From Salinibacter pepae (GTDB lineage: Bacteria; Bacteroidota; Rhodothermia; Rhodothermales; Salinibacteraceae), in NCBI RefSeq assembly GCF_947077775.1, contig NZ_CAMTTE010000001.1:620001-684000 (forward strand): a stretch of DNA of 64,000 nt, given 5' to 3'. Shown piece by piece: positions 51,597-59,877 of this stretch. Each line of letters begins with the position of its first letter. Positions within the stretch are counted from its first letter, which is position 1. The notes under the pieces were generated by a model. That model did no database searches. It saw only the letters and a program-made list of their open reading frames with translations, and was not told where the DNA came from. A program made the translations under genes and the position numbers.

Positions 51597-53024
51597 ATGC
51601 TCTCCCCCGTTCCCTTCCGCCTCTCCTCCGCCCTCGGCGCCCTCGCCGCCGCCTTGCTGGTCGCCACGCCCCTGCGGGCCCAGGACCAGCTGCGGGGCGA
51701 CGCCCCCGATGACTGGTTCATCCAGGACGCCACGGTGCTGACCGTCACGAACGGCACCATTGAGAACGGCGACATCCTGATCCGCGACGGCGACATCGCC
51801 GAGGTGGGCCCGGACCTCTCCGCCCCGAGCGGCGTCGAGACGTACGACGCCAGCGGCGAGTACGTGATGCCGGGCATCATTGAGGCCCACCAGCACATGG
51901 CCATCAGTGACGTCAACGAGGCCACCAACCCCGTCACCGCCGAAGTGGGCGTGGGCGACGTGCTCAACCCCTACGACATCGGCATCTATCGCGCGCTGGC
52001 GGGGGGCGTGACGACCGCCCACGTGATGCACGGCTCCGCCAACCCCATCGGCGGCCGCAACGAGACCATCAAGCTGCGCTACGGCGTCACGAACCCGGAC
52101 CGCCTGCAGATGGACGACGCCCCTCGGACGATCAAGTTTGCCCTCGGGGAGAACCCGACGGGGCTGTACGGCCAGGGGCGCGACCAAGTGCCCCGCACCC
52201 GCATGGGCGTGGAGCAGGTCATCCGGACGGCCCTCACCAAGGCCGAGCGCTACATGGAGGCGAAGCAGGCCTACCAGGACGGGGAGCGGGCCCGGCCGCC
52301 GGCCCACAGCGAGCGGATGGAGGTGCTCGCGGGGGTCCTCCGGGGCGACATTCTGGTGCAGACCCACGGGTACCGCGCCGACGAGATGCTCATGCTCATG
52401 GACGTCTTCGAGGACTTCGGCATCCAGGACCTCGTCTTCCACCACGCGAACGAGGGCTTCAAGATTGCCCCCGAACTGGCGGCCTTCGGGGACAACGGCG
52501 CCGGCGCGACGGTCTTCTCGGACTGGTGGTCGTACAAGTTTGAGGTCTACTACTCCACCGCCTACAACGCCGCCGTCCTCGCGGAGAACGGCGTCAACGC
52601 GTCCATCAACTCCGACATTCCGGGGGAGCAGCGCGACCTGTACCTTCAGGCCGCCAAGACGCAACGGTACGGCGACCTCTCGGACACCCAGGCCCTCCGC
52701 CTCATCACCATCAATCCGGCCCGGCAGCTCGGCATCGCCGACCGCGTGGGGTCGATTGAGGAGGGCAAGGCCGCCGACTTGGCCCTCTTCAGCGAGCACC
52801 CGCTGTCCGTCTACACCGAACCGCAGCGGACCTACGTCGACGGGGTCGTGCGCTTCGACCACGAGGCGGACCCCGACGACATGCGGCTCCGCGTGGACCC
52901 GGAAGGGACCGTCAACCTGGCCCGCGACGGCTGGAGCCGCCACGCCGCCCACAGCTGCCTGAAGGGCGTGGCCCAGCTGCGCGCCACCCGCAACGGCGTG
53001 TCCCTCGAAAACACGGGCCGGTAA
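51597..53024 (+). CDS. exported amidohydrolase (imidazolonepropionase-like)
   Basis: The 475-residue protein has a signal peptide (MLSPVPFRLSSALGALAAALLVATPLRAQ). The metal motif is intact as MPGIIEAHQHMA (H-x-H). Further ligand candidates are QTHGYRADEM, FHHANEGFK and SINSDIPGE. The end is the standard ALRLITINPARQLGIADRVGSIEEGKAADLALFSEHPLS. It is likely the active member of the three tandem genes and probably hydrolyses a cyclic amide or peptide-like compound in the periplasm; substrate unknown. The ATG at 51597 starts the signal peptide. Confidence 0.85.
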   Translation: MLSPVPFRLSSALGALAAALLVATPLRAQDQLRGDAPDDWFIQDATVLTVTNGTIENGDILIRDGDIAEVGPDLSAPSGVETYDASGEYVMPGIIEAHQHMAISDVNEATNPVTAEVGVGDVLNPYDIGIYRALAGGVTTAHVMHGSANPIGGRNETIKLRYGVTNPDRLQMDDAPRTIKFALGENPTGLYGQGRDQVPRTRMGVEQVIRTALTKAERYMEAKQAYQDGERARPPAHSERMEVLAGVLRGDILVQTHGYRADEMLMLMDVFEDFGIQDLVFHHANEGFKIAPELAAFGDNGAGATVFSDWWSYKFEVYYSTAYNAAVLAENGVNASINSDIPGEQRDLYLQAAKTQRYGDLSDTQALRLITINPARQLGIADRVGSIEEGKAADLALFSEHPLSVYTEPQRTYVDGVVRFDHEADPDDMRLRVDPEGTVNLARDGWSRHAAHSCLKGVAQLRATRNGVSLENTGR

Positions 53025-53100
53025 GCCCCGCCTCCCTGCCTCTCTGATCGCCTGCTGACCAACACGTTTGCTCATGCTTTCTCCCTCCTGCCCGCAGCCG

Positions 53101-54417
53101 ATGAGGATCTCCGCGGTGCTCCCCCTGCTCGCCGCTCTTTTTCTGGCCCTGCCCGCCCACGCCCAGAAGCAGCCCGGCTTTCAGGGGCCGTTTGCCCTGA
53201 CGAACGCGCAGGTGCTCGTCGCCCCCGGCGACACCCTCGCCGACGGCACGGTCGTCATCCGTGACGACTCCATTGCCGCCGTGGGCCCGAACGTGTCGGT
53301 GCCGTCCGACGCCCAGGCGTTCGACCTTTCGGGCCAGATGGTGTACCCCGGGTTCATTGACAGCGGCACGCACCTCGGCCTCGCGGAGATCGGCTCCCTT
53401 CCGGAGACCCGGGACTTCAACGAGATTGGCGACCTCACGGCCCACATGAACGCCCTCACGGCCGTCAACCCCAGCACCGTGCACGTGCCCACGACGCGGG
53501 TTCACGGGATCACCTCCGTCATCACGGAGCCGGAGAACGGGATTCTGCCGGGCACGGCCGCCCTCATCGGCCTGCACGGCTACACGCCCGAGCAGATGCA
53601 CCTGGGCGGCGTGACGCTCACGAAGCTGAACTTCCCGTCCGTCGGCCGGCAGGGGCCGTCGGACGACCGGTCGCCCGAGACGATCCAGAACGAGGCGGAG
53701 AAGGCCCTCACCCAGCTCAACGACCTCTGGGCACAGGCCGAGCGGTACGCCCGGATCGACTCGGCGGTGGCGGAGCAGCCCGAGGCGCGCCGCCAGCCCG
53801 AGTTCGTGCCCGCCATGGAGGGCCTGCTTCCGGTGATCCGCGGCGAGCAGCCCCTCATGATCTCCGCCAACGCGGCGGCCGACATCTCCAAGGCCCTCGA
53901 CTGGGCGGAGGGACGCGGCGTGCTCGACCAGGTCATCCTGAGTGGGGCCCTGGAAGGGTGGCGCGTCGCCGACGAGATCGCGGCGGCCGACGTGCCGGTC
54001 CTGGTCGGCTCCATCATGCAGCCGCCGAGCCGCGAGAGCGACCGCTACGACAAGGCCTACCGCACGCCTGCCCTGCTCCACGACGCCGGCGTGACGGTGG
54101 CGCTCCGCTCCGGCAAGACCGAAAATGTCCGAAACCTCGTCTTTCACGCTGGCTTCGCCGCGTCCCACGGCCTCGGCAAGACCGAAGCCCTCCGTGCCAT
54201 CACCACCACGCCGGCGCGCATCTTTGGGGTCGAGGATGAGGTGGGCACCATCGAGGCCGGCAAGCGGGCCAACCTCTTCGTCGCCGACGGCGACCCGCTT
54301 CAGCCCGCCACCGACGTGCAGCACCTCTTCATCGACGGGTACAAGCTGCCGCTCGAAAACCGGGCCACGAAGCTGTACGACGAGTTCCTGAACCGGAACC
54401 CGGGACTGACGAAGTAG
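53101..54417 (+). CDS. exported amidohydrolase-like protein, metal site degenerate
   Basis: The 438-residue protein has a signal peptide (MRISAVLPLLAALFLALPAHAQ). FALTNAQVLVAPGDTLADGTVVIRDDSIAAVG and MVYPGFIDSGTHLGLAEI keep the family outline but lack H-x-H (the position reads S-G-T-H). The C-terminus TEALRAITTTPARIFGVEDEVGTIEAGKRANLFVADGDPL is typical. Similar to the gene at 49750, it may be a partner subunit of the intact one at 51597. An earlier ATG at 53074 is possible. The gap to the preceding gene is 76 bp. Confidence 0.78.
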   Translation: MRISAVLPLLAALFLALPAHAQKQPGFQGPFALTNAQVLVAPGDTLADGTVVIRDDSIAAVGPNVSVPSDAQAFDLSGQMVYPGFIDSGTHLGLAEIGSLPETRDFNEIGDLTAHMNALTAVNPSTVHVPTTRVHGITSVITEPENGILPGTAALIGLHGYTPEQMHLGGVTLTKLNFPSVGRQGPSDDRSPETIQNEAEKALTQLNDLWAQAERYARIDSAVAEQPEARRQPEFVPAMEGLLPVIRGEQPLMISANAAADISKALDWAEGRGVLDQVILSGALEGWRVADEIAAADVPVLVGSIMQPPSRESDRYDKAYRTPALLHDAGVTVALRSGKTENVRNLVFHAGFAASHGLGKTEALRAITTTPARIFGVEDEVGTIEAGKRANLFVADGDPLQPATDVQHLFIDGYKLPLENRATKLYDEFLNRNPGLTK

Positions 54418-54546
54418 CGGCCGCCGTTCGGGGCGGAGGGTCAACTCGTTCAGCACGTCGAGCTAGGTACGGCCGGGGGGTCGGACGGCCCCCAGGATGT
54501 ACATCGAGGCCCCCGGGGCGCACGGGCCGAGTCGCTCGTCAGTGCG

Positions 54547-55644
54547 TTATCCAATTTCGAGCATCCGCTCCACCGCCTCTAGGGCCCCGAGGCGCACCTC
54601 CTCCTCGATCTCGATCTGGTACTGGTTGTTCGCCAGATTGCGGTAGGTGTCCGCCAGGGTGATCTGGTTCATGTGCGGGCACCGCTGCCAGCACATCCGC
54701 AGCAGGTTCTTGTCCGGGTTGGCGCCCATGATGTTGTCGCCCATCGAGCACTCCGTGAGCAGGAGGTAGCTCTCCGCGTCCGTGTTCTCGACATAGTCGA
54801 TCATGGACGAGGTGCTGCCGGAGTGGTCGGCCTCCTCCACGACCTCCGGGCTGCACTCGGGGTGGGCCAGCACCACGGTGTCGGGGTGCTCCTCGCGGGC
54901 CTGCTGCACGTCCTCCACCTGAAACATCTCGTGGACCACGCAGCGCCCCTCCCACCCGATCAGGTCGGCGTCGGCGGCCTCGGCCGGGGCCCCGTCGCCG
55001 CCCGTGGGCGCGCCGTCGCCCCCCACGTCCTTCCGCTCGCGCTTCTGGGGGAAGAGCACGTCCGTTCCGGTCTCCTGGGCCACGTTCTGGGCCAGGAACT
55101 CGTCCGGGATAAAGATGACGGTGTCCGAGTCGAGCGATTCCACGACCTGCGCCGCGTTGCTGGAGGTGCAGCAGATGTCGCTCTCGGCCTTCACGTCGGC
55201 GTAGGTGTTGACGTACGTCACGACCGGAAGCCCGGGGTAGCGCTCGCGCAGGCGCCGCACGTCCTCCGCCGTGATGCTCTCGGCCAGCGAACAGCCCGCC
55301 TCCTCCGCGGGCAGAAGCACCGTTTTGTTCGGGTTCACAATCTTGGCCGTCTCGGCCATGAAGCGCACGCCGCAGAACACGATCGTGTCCGCCTCCGCCT
55401 CGGCGGCGCGCCGGCTCAGCTCCAGCGACGAGCCGGTGTAGTCCGGGATCGTGTGGAAGAGGGCCGGCTCCATGTAGTTGTGGCCCAGGATCACCGCGTT
55501 CTGCTCCTGTTTGAGCGCGTTGATCTCGGCGGCCATCTCGGCCTTGTGGCGGAGCTCCTGGTCGCTGGGCCGATCTTCAAGGCGCTCCTCGAGAATGTCG
55601 TAGAGCGCGTCGGGGTCGGTCAGGGTGGCAGCGTCGTTCATCAT
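54547..55644 (-). CDS. nadA: quinolinate synthase
   Basis: NadA is the 365-residue [4Fe-4S] enzyme that condenses iminoaspartate with DHAP to quinolinate. It has ILGHNYMEPALFHTIPDYTGSSLELSRRAAEAEADTIVFCGVRFMAETAKIVNPNKTVLLPAEEAGCSLAES (first cluster Cys), VTYVNTYADVKAESDICCTSSNA, FIPDEFLAQNVA, HPECSPEV (second Cys) and MCWQRCPHM near the end (third). A short Gly/Asp-rich insert (GGDGAP twice) lies before GWEGRCVVHEMF. Two start ATGs are adjacent; 55644 was taken. It is last in the nadB-nadC-nadA series. Confidence 0.95.
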   Translation of the reverse strand: MMNDAATLTDPDALYDILEERLEDRPSDQELRHKAEMAAEINALKQEQNAVILGHNYMEPALFHTIPDYTGSSLELSRRAAEAEADTIVFCGVRFMAETAKIVNPNKTVLLPAEEAGCSLAESITAEDVRRLRERYPGLPVVTYVNTYADVKAESDICCTSSNAAQVVESLDSDTVIFIPDEFLAQNVAQETGTDVLFPQKRERKDVGGDGAPTGGDGAPAEAADADLIGWEGRCVVHEMFQVEDVQQAREEHPDTVVLAHPECSPEVVEEADHSGSTSSMIDYVENTDAESYLLLTECSMGDNIMGANPDKNLLRMCWQRCPHMNQITLADTYRNLANNQYQIEIEEEVRLGALEAVERMLEIG

Positions 55645-55697
55645 GGCAGTAGGCTACGTGTGTCGGGGAGGGATCGGGATGCGGCGGCAGGACCGTC

Positions 55698-56633
55698 TCA
55701 GTGGATCCGCATGCTAAGGTCAAGCGTCTCGGGCGAATGTGTGAGCGCCCCCACGGAGATGGCGTCGACGCCCGTTTCGGCGATGGTCGAGACCGTATCG
55801 AGCGTCACCCCGCCGGAGGCCTCCAGGGGCACGCGCCCGTCGGTGCGGGCCACCGCCTGGCGGAGCGTTTCGGGCGGCATGTTGTCGAGCAGGATGGAGT
55901 CGGGCCCGAGGGCAAGGGCCTCCTCCAGCTCGTCGAGGGTCTTCACCTCCACCTCGATCGGATAGTCGTCGCCATGCGTGTCGCGGGCGCGGCGTACCGC
56001 GTTGGCAATTCCGCCGGCCCCGTCGATGTGGTTGTCCTTGATGAGGACCCTGTCGTAGAGCCCCATGCGGTGGTTGCGGCCGCCCCCGTGCCGCACCGCG
56101 TACTTGTCGGGGCGACGGTGCCCCGGAAGGGTCTTTCGGGTGTCGAGGATGTCCGCCTCGGTGTGCGAGACGGCGTCGACGAAGCGACGGGTGAGGGTCG
56201 CGATGCCGGACAGGCGGCCGGCGAAGTTGATCGCCGGGCGCTCGGCGGTGAGGAGCGCCCGCCCGGGCCCCTCCACGGTGGCGAGGAGCTGTCCGGCCTC
56301 GACCCGGTCCCCCTCGTCTACCGCCGGCGTGAACTGCAGAGCGGGGTCCACGAGCCGACACAGCGCGTCGGCCAGCGGCAGCCCCGCAACCACGCCCGCC
56401 TCCTTCGCCACGAGCCGGCCGTCCAGTTGGGCGTCAGCCCCCAGGGTGGCCGTGCTCGTGACGTCCCGGCGCGACGGGGCCTCTCCCCCGAACGCCCACT
56501 CGCCATCGGGGCCTACGTCCTCCGCGATGCTCAGCCGCAGGAGCGACAGCACGGAGGGGGAACGAAGGGCGTCCGGCAGCGCGCGCCGGGCCCGCTCTCG
56601 GGGCGACGCGACGGTCGTAGGGTCGGTGCTCAC
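55698..56633 (-). CDS. nadC: nicotinate-nucleotide pyrophosphorylase (carboxylating)
   Basis: NadC makes nicotinate mononucleotide from quinolinate and PRPP. The 311-residue protein has LRLSIAEDVGPDGE, the N-terminal barrel-like domain (LVAKEAGVVAGLPLADALC), TAERPAINFAGRLSGIAT, DTRKTLPGHRRPDKYAVRHGGGRNHRMGLYDRVLIKDNHI (substrate phosphate/carboxylate site) and the late VEVEVKTLDELEEALALG, LDNMPPETLRQAV, ASGGVTLDTVSTIAETGVDAISVGALTHSP. The GTG at 56633 is preferred; an ATG at 56717 would overlap nadB. Same strand and spacing as nadB/nadA: an operon. Confidence 0.94.
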   Translation of the reverse strand: MSTDPTTVASPRERARRALPDALRSPSVLSLLRLSIAEDVGPDGEWAFGGEAPSRRDVTSTATLGADAQLDGRLVAKEAGVVAGLPLADALCRLVDPALQFTPAVDEGDRVEAGQLLATVEGPGRALLTAERPAINFAGRLSGIATLTRRFVDAVSHTEADILDTRKTLPGHRRPDKYAVRHGGGRNHRMGLYDRVLIKDNHIDGAGGIANAVRRARDTHGDDYPIEVEVKTLDELEEALALGPDSILLDNMPPETLRQAVARTDGRVPLEASGGVTLDTVSTIAETGVDAISVGALTHSPETLDLSMRIH

Positions 56634-56674
56634 AGTGTTGCGGGATCGAACAATCGTACAGCGTGCGAGGGGGC

Positions 56675-58171
56675 CTACGGGGCCGGCGGGGCGTCCGGGC
56701 GTTCCATGTAATGGCACCCCACGGAGGTCTCGTTCGCCTTGGCCGCCTCGGCAACCAGGCGGGCCCCCGTGCAGGCCGATCGGAGTTCGTGGACGCCGCG
56801 CCGGGCACTGGGGTCCGTCCAGGCCTCCACGTCCGCCTCCAGGGCGTGCAGGGCGTCGAGGGCCCGTTGGAGGCCGTCGGGCGTACGGCGAAGGCCCACG
56901 TGCTCGTCCATGACCCGCTGGAGGCGCTCAACGGACGCGTCGAGGGCCGCGTCGGACGGCGGCGATCCGGCCGTCGTCGACAGGGAGACCTCCTGATCGG
57001 TTGGTGTCGACCCCGCGGCATCGGTCCCCGCCCGCAGCCCCCACACCAGGCCTTCCAGGAGCGACGTGGAGGCCAGTCGGTTCGCCCCGTGGACGCCCGT
57101 CCGGGCACACTCGCCCACGGCGTAGAGCCGACCGAGCGACGCCCGCCCATGGGTGTCTACATCGACGCCGCCACAGAGGAAGTGTTCGGCGGGCACCACG
57201 GGAATGCCGGTCGACGGGTCCACCCCGTGCTCCGCGCACATCGCCGCGAGGTCGGGAAAGGTCCCGGCAAAGTCGAACGACGACACGTCAAGCACGACGC
57301 GCCCGGTGCGTTCGTGCGCCTGCTCCACGGCGCGGGCCACCACGTCTCGGGGGGCCAGCTCGGCATCTTCGTGGACCGCGGGCATGAAGCGCTCCCCGTT
57401 CGCGTCGCGGAGGACCGCGCCCTCGCCCCGCACCGCCTCGCTCACCAGGAACGGATCGCCGTCCGCCACGCAGACGGTCGGGTGGAACTGCACGAACTCC
57501 ATGTCGGCCGTCGCGGCCCCGGCGCGGTGCGCCATCGCGATGCCGTCCCCCGTCGCCCCCCCGGGGTTCGTAGAGCGGCTGTAGAGGGCCCCGATGCCGC
57601 CGGTGGCCAGGACGGTCGTCCCCGCGTGGAGGCGCTGCACCGCGTCCCCCGATTTGAGCAGGGCGCCGTGGACGTCGCCGTCCTGCTCCAGCAGGTCGAT
57701 CGCGGCGGTGTCCCCCCGAATCTCCACGCGGTCGTGGGCGGCGAGGTAGCTGAGGAACGGCTCGTGGATGTGCCGCCCCGTCGACGCGTCGACGTGCAGG
57801 ATGCGGTCTTCGGAGTGGGCGGCCTCGCGTCCATAGTGAAACGACGCGCCGTCGCCCCCGGTGTCGAAGTCCACCCCGAGCGTGTCGATGAGCACGTCCC
57901 GGACGGCGGCGTCGGCGTTCTGCACGAGCACGTCGAGGGCCTCGGGGTCGCTCGTGCCGCTGGAGGCCGTGTGGATGTCCTCCTTGAACTGGCGCGGCGC
58001 TGTGCGGGCCACCGCGATGCCCCCCTGGGCCCACCACGTGGAGGCGCCTTCGGGCTGTGTGGCCTTCGTGGCCAGGGTGACGGCGGCGCCCTCCCGGGCG
58101 GCCCCGAGCGCGGCGGACAGGCCCGCAATGCCGGAGCCCAGCACGAGAATGTCGGTCGTGGAATGCGTCAT
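56675..58171 (-). CDS. nadB: L-aspartate oxidase
   Basis: NadB is the 498-residue FAD enzyme that oxidises aspartate to iminoaspartate. The FAD fingerprint is DILVLGSGIAGLSAALGAA at the N-terminus. ASTWWAQGGIAVA, FKEDIHTASSGTSDPEAL, SEDRILHVDASTGRHIHEPFL, ATGGIGALYSRSTNPGGATGDGIAMAHRAGA, MEFVQFHPTV and EHFLCGGVDVDTHGRASLGRLYAVGECARTGVHGANRLASTSLLEGLVWG are all typical of the succinate dehydrogenase/NadB family. The ATG at 58171 fits; an upstream extension of 34 residues is not homologous. First gene of the NAD biosynthesis series. Confidence 0.95.
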   Translation of the reverse strand: MTHSTTDILVLGSGIAGLSAALGAAREGAAVTLATKATQPEGASTWWAQGGIAVARTAPRQFKEDIHTASSGTSDPEALDVLVQNADAAVRDVLIDTLGVDFDTGGDGASFHYGREAAHSEDRILHVDASTGRHIHEPFLSYLAAHDRVEIRGDTAAIDLLEQDGDVHGALLKSGDAVQRLHAGTTVLATGGIGALYSRSTNPGGATGDGIAMAHRAGAATADMEFVQFHPTVCVADGDPFLVSEAVRGEGAVLRDANGERFMPAVHEDAELAPRDVVARAVEQAHERTGRVVLDVSSFDFAGTFPDLAAMCAEHGVDPSTGIPVVPAEHFLCGGVDVDTHGRASLGRLYAVGECARTGVHGANRLASTSLLEGLVWGLRAGTDAAGSTPTDQEVSLSTTAGSPPSDAALDASVERLQRVMDEHVGLRRTPDGLQRALDALHALEADVEAWTDPSARRGVHELRSACTGARLVAEAAKANETSVGCHYMERPDAPPAP

Positions 58172-58404
58172 CGGGGAAGGGGCACTTGTGCTACCGGACA
58201 GGGACGCGCCGCAGCCCGCCGTTGCCAACCAGACAGCAACGGCCTGGGCACTGCTTCGGCTCGGTGGATTCATTTCTAAGTCCCAAAAGAGCGCCTGATC
58301 CGCACACGCAGGGACGGGACGCCGATGTTACCCACTCCCTACACGATCCACAGGGTCTTCTCCAAACCATCCAGTGCGGGTCACCGCGGAACTTCAGGAT
58401 CTGA

Positions 58405-58662
58405 TCAAGGCCGAGGAGGCAGACTTGGAGGGATACAAGCAGGCACTTCCGCGGAGGTTTCGCTCTCTCCGCCCTCCCGCACCGCGGTTGCCCGGTAGTA
58501 GTAGCGCGTCGCGGCGCCAACCGGGTCGTCCGTCAGTGTGGGCTGCCCAGTCGGGGTGTCCCCGTTTACCGGGGTCCCAAGAGCTATTGGCCACGGACGG
58601 GGATTACGGCAAAACACCCGTTCCGGCGTTTCTGCCGTGGACTGGGTCGAGATTTCCACATG
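58405..58662 (-). pseudogene. remnant of a fibronectin type III domain gene
   Basis: On the minus strand HVEISTQSTAETPERVFCRNPRPWPIALGTPVNGDTPTGQPTLTDDPVGAATRYYYRATAVREGGESETSAEV has the strand pattern of an FN3 domain (VEIS..., RVFCR, TLTDDPV, YYYRATAV, GGESETSAEV). It has no start codon with signal peptide and no upstream continuation. It is likely the end of a decayed exported protein. Confidence 0.4.
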
Positions 58663-58784
58663 CCGGACTGGCTGCGACGCGTGGGCCCACGCCGACGTTT
58701 TCAAGAGCAACGTTCCTTCATACCAGCCACACGGCTACTGACAAGAACCCCGCCCTCATGTCCAATCAGGAGTGGGATTCGCAT

Positions 58785-59756
58785 CTACGAGGGCTCTTCG
58801 GGGGAGAGCGAAATGACGAACACATCCCGCTGCTCGTTGGCAATGCGGAGCGTGTGGGGATCGTCCCAGGTCACCGCCTCGGCCTGCTGTGTGCGCTCGG
58901 TGGACAGGCGGATCCGGCGTGGTTCCGACGAGAGCCACTGGTCATTCTCTTCCGGACGGGGGTAGAGCCACACCCCACCGGAGCAGAGGACCGCCAGGCG
59001 GTCGCCACTCGGGCTGAGGGCGGCGGCGGTAGGCGGGGGGATGGCATCGTGCCGGTCCACGAGCGTCAGCGTATTCACCCGGTGGGTCTGCTTCGTGTCC
59101 AGCCGGTACAGCTTGGTCCCGGGCTCGAGACCGCCGATCTGCTGCCCCTCTCGGTGCTTGGTGAGGACGTAGGGCGTGCCGTCGTCCACGAACAGGCCTT
59201 CCGCGTCGAAGTGCCACTGCTGCGCCGGGAAGGTCTCCTGGTCCGGATACCGGAGGGGCAGGTGCCTGACGGGTCGGGTCCGTCGGTCGTACTGGAAGGG
59301 CTCGCGGATGACGTAGATGCCCAGGTCGCGCCGGGCGTTGCCGTTGTTGCCGATGTCGCCGAGGTAGAGGGTGCGGTCCTCCACCGCGATGTCCTCGTAG
59401 TCGATGTGGGCGGCCGCCCCGATCTGGACGCCCGGCCACGGTGGATTGGCGCTGCTGTCGGCATCGCCCCCCGCCGCGTAGTCGCCGGCGTGCCAGGGGG
59501 CCACGTGCACCGCGCCGGTGCTGTCGATGGCGAAGAGGCGGGGGCGATCCCCGCTGTCGTTATGCACCCACCACACGTTCTCCTGCCACCGACTCCGCAC
59601 GATGCCGCTGATCTCATCGATCGGAGAATGGGCCGCGCGGCCAGCGTGTGTCAGGGCGACACTGTCAGGGGCCTGGGCGTATCCCTTAAGAGGAAGTTCT
59701 CCGCCTAACAGAAAGAGCACGCAGATGAGAAGAGAAGCTCGACGAGATGTGGTCAT
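58785..59756 (-). CDS. exported beta-propeller-like protein
   Basis: The 323-residue protein has a signal peptide (MTTSRRASLLICVLFLLGGELPLKGYAQ). Repeats such as SGIVRSRWQENVWWVHNDSGDRPRLFAIDSTGAVHV, IDYEDIAVEDRTLYLGDIGNNGNARRDLGIYVI, AEGLFVDDGTPYVLTKHREG, TKLYRLDTKQT and TAAALSPSGDRLAVLCSGGVWLYP look like propeller blades. The 'NDSGD', 'DYEDIA' and 'GDIGNN' pattern is shared with SdiA-regulated/PE-PGRS-like propellers that bind divalent cations. It is probably periplasmic or extracellular. Two more ATGs lie 12 and 36 bp upstream. It lies downstream of the Oar-like receptor. Confidence 0.65.
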   Translation of the reverse strand: MTTSRRASLLICVLFLLGGELPLKGYAQAPDSVALTHAGRAAHSPIDEISGIVRSRWQENVWWVHNDSGDRPRLFAIDSTGAVHVAPWHAGDYAAGGDADSSANPPWPGVQIGAAAHIDYEDIAVEDRTLYLGDIGNNGNARRDLGIYVIREPFQYDRRTRPVRHLPLRYPDQETFPAQQWHFDAEGLFVDDGTPYVLTKHREGQQIGGLEPGTKLYRLDTKQTHRVNTLTLVDRHDAIPPPTAAALSPSGDRLAVLCSGGVWLYPRPEENDQWLSSEPRRIRLSTERTQQAEAVTWDDPHTLRIANEQRDVFVISLSPEEPS

Positions 59757-59812
59757 TGCGATGGCCATTGACGAGAAGTGCTGTGATGCCATTCAAGCAG
59801 ACGCTCCAAAAA

Positions 59813-59847
59813 CACGAAACGGGCGGCCGCCTCGCGACGACCGCCCG
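59813..59847 (-). terminator. terminator after the Oar-like receptor gene
   Basis: On the minus strand CGGGCGG...CCGCCCG with a 14-nt interior is followed by TTTCGTGTTTTT. It lies about 30 bp after the receptor stop. Confidence 0.7.
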
Positions 59848-59877
59848 ATCCGTAGAGGATTCAATTTCTCACAGGAC

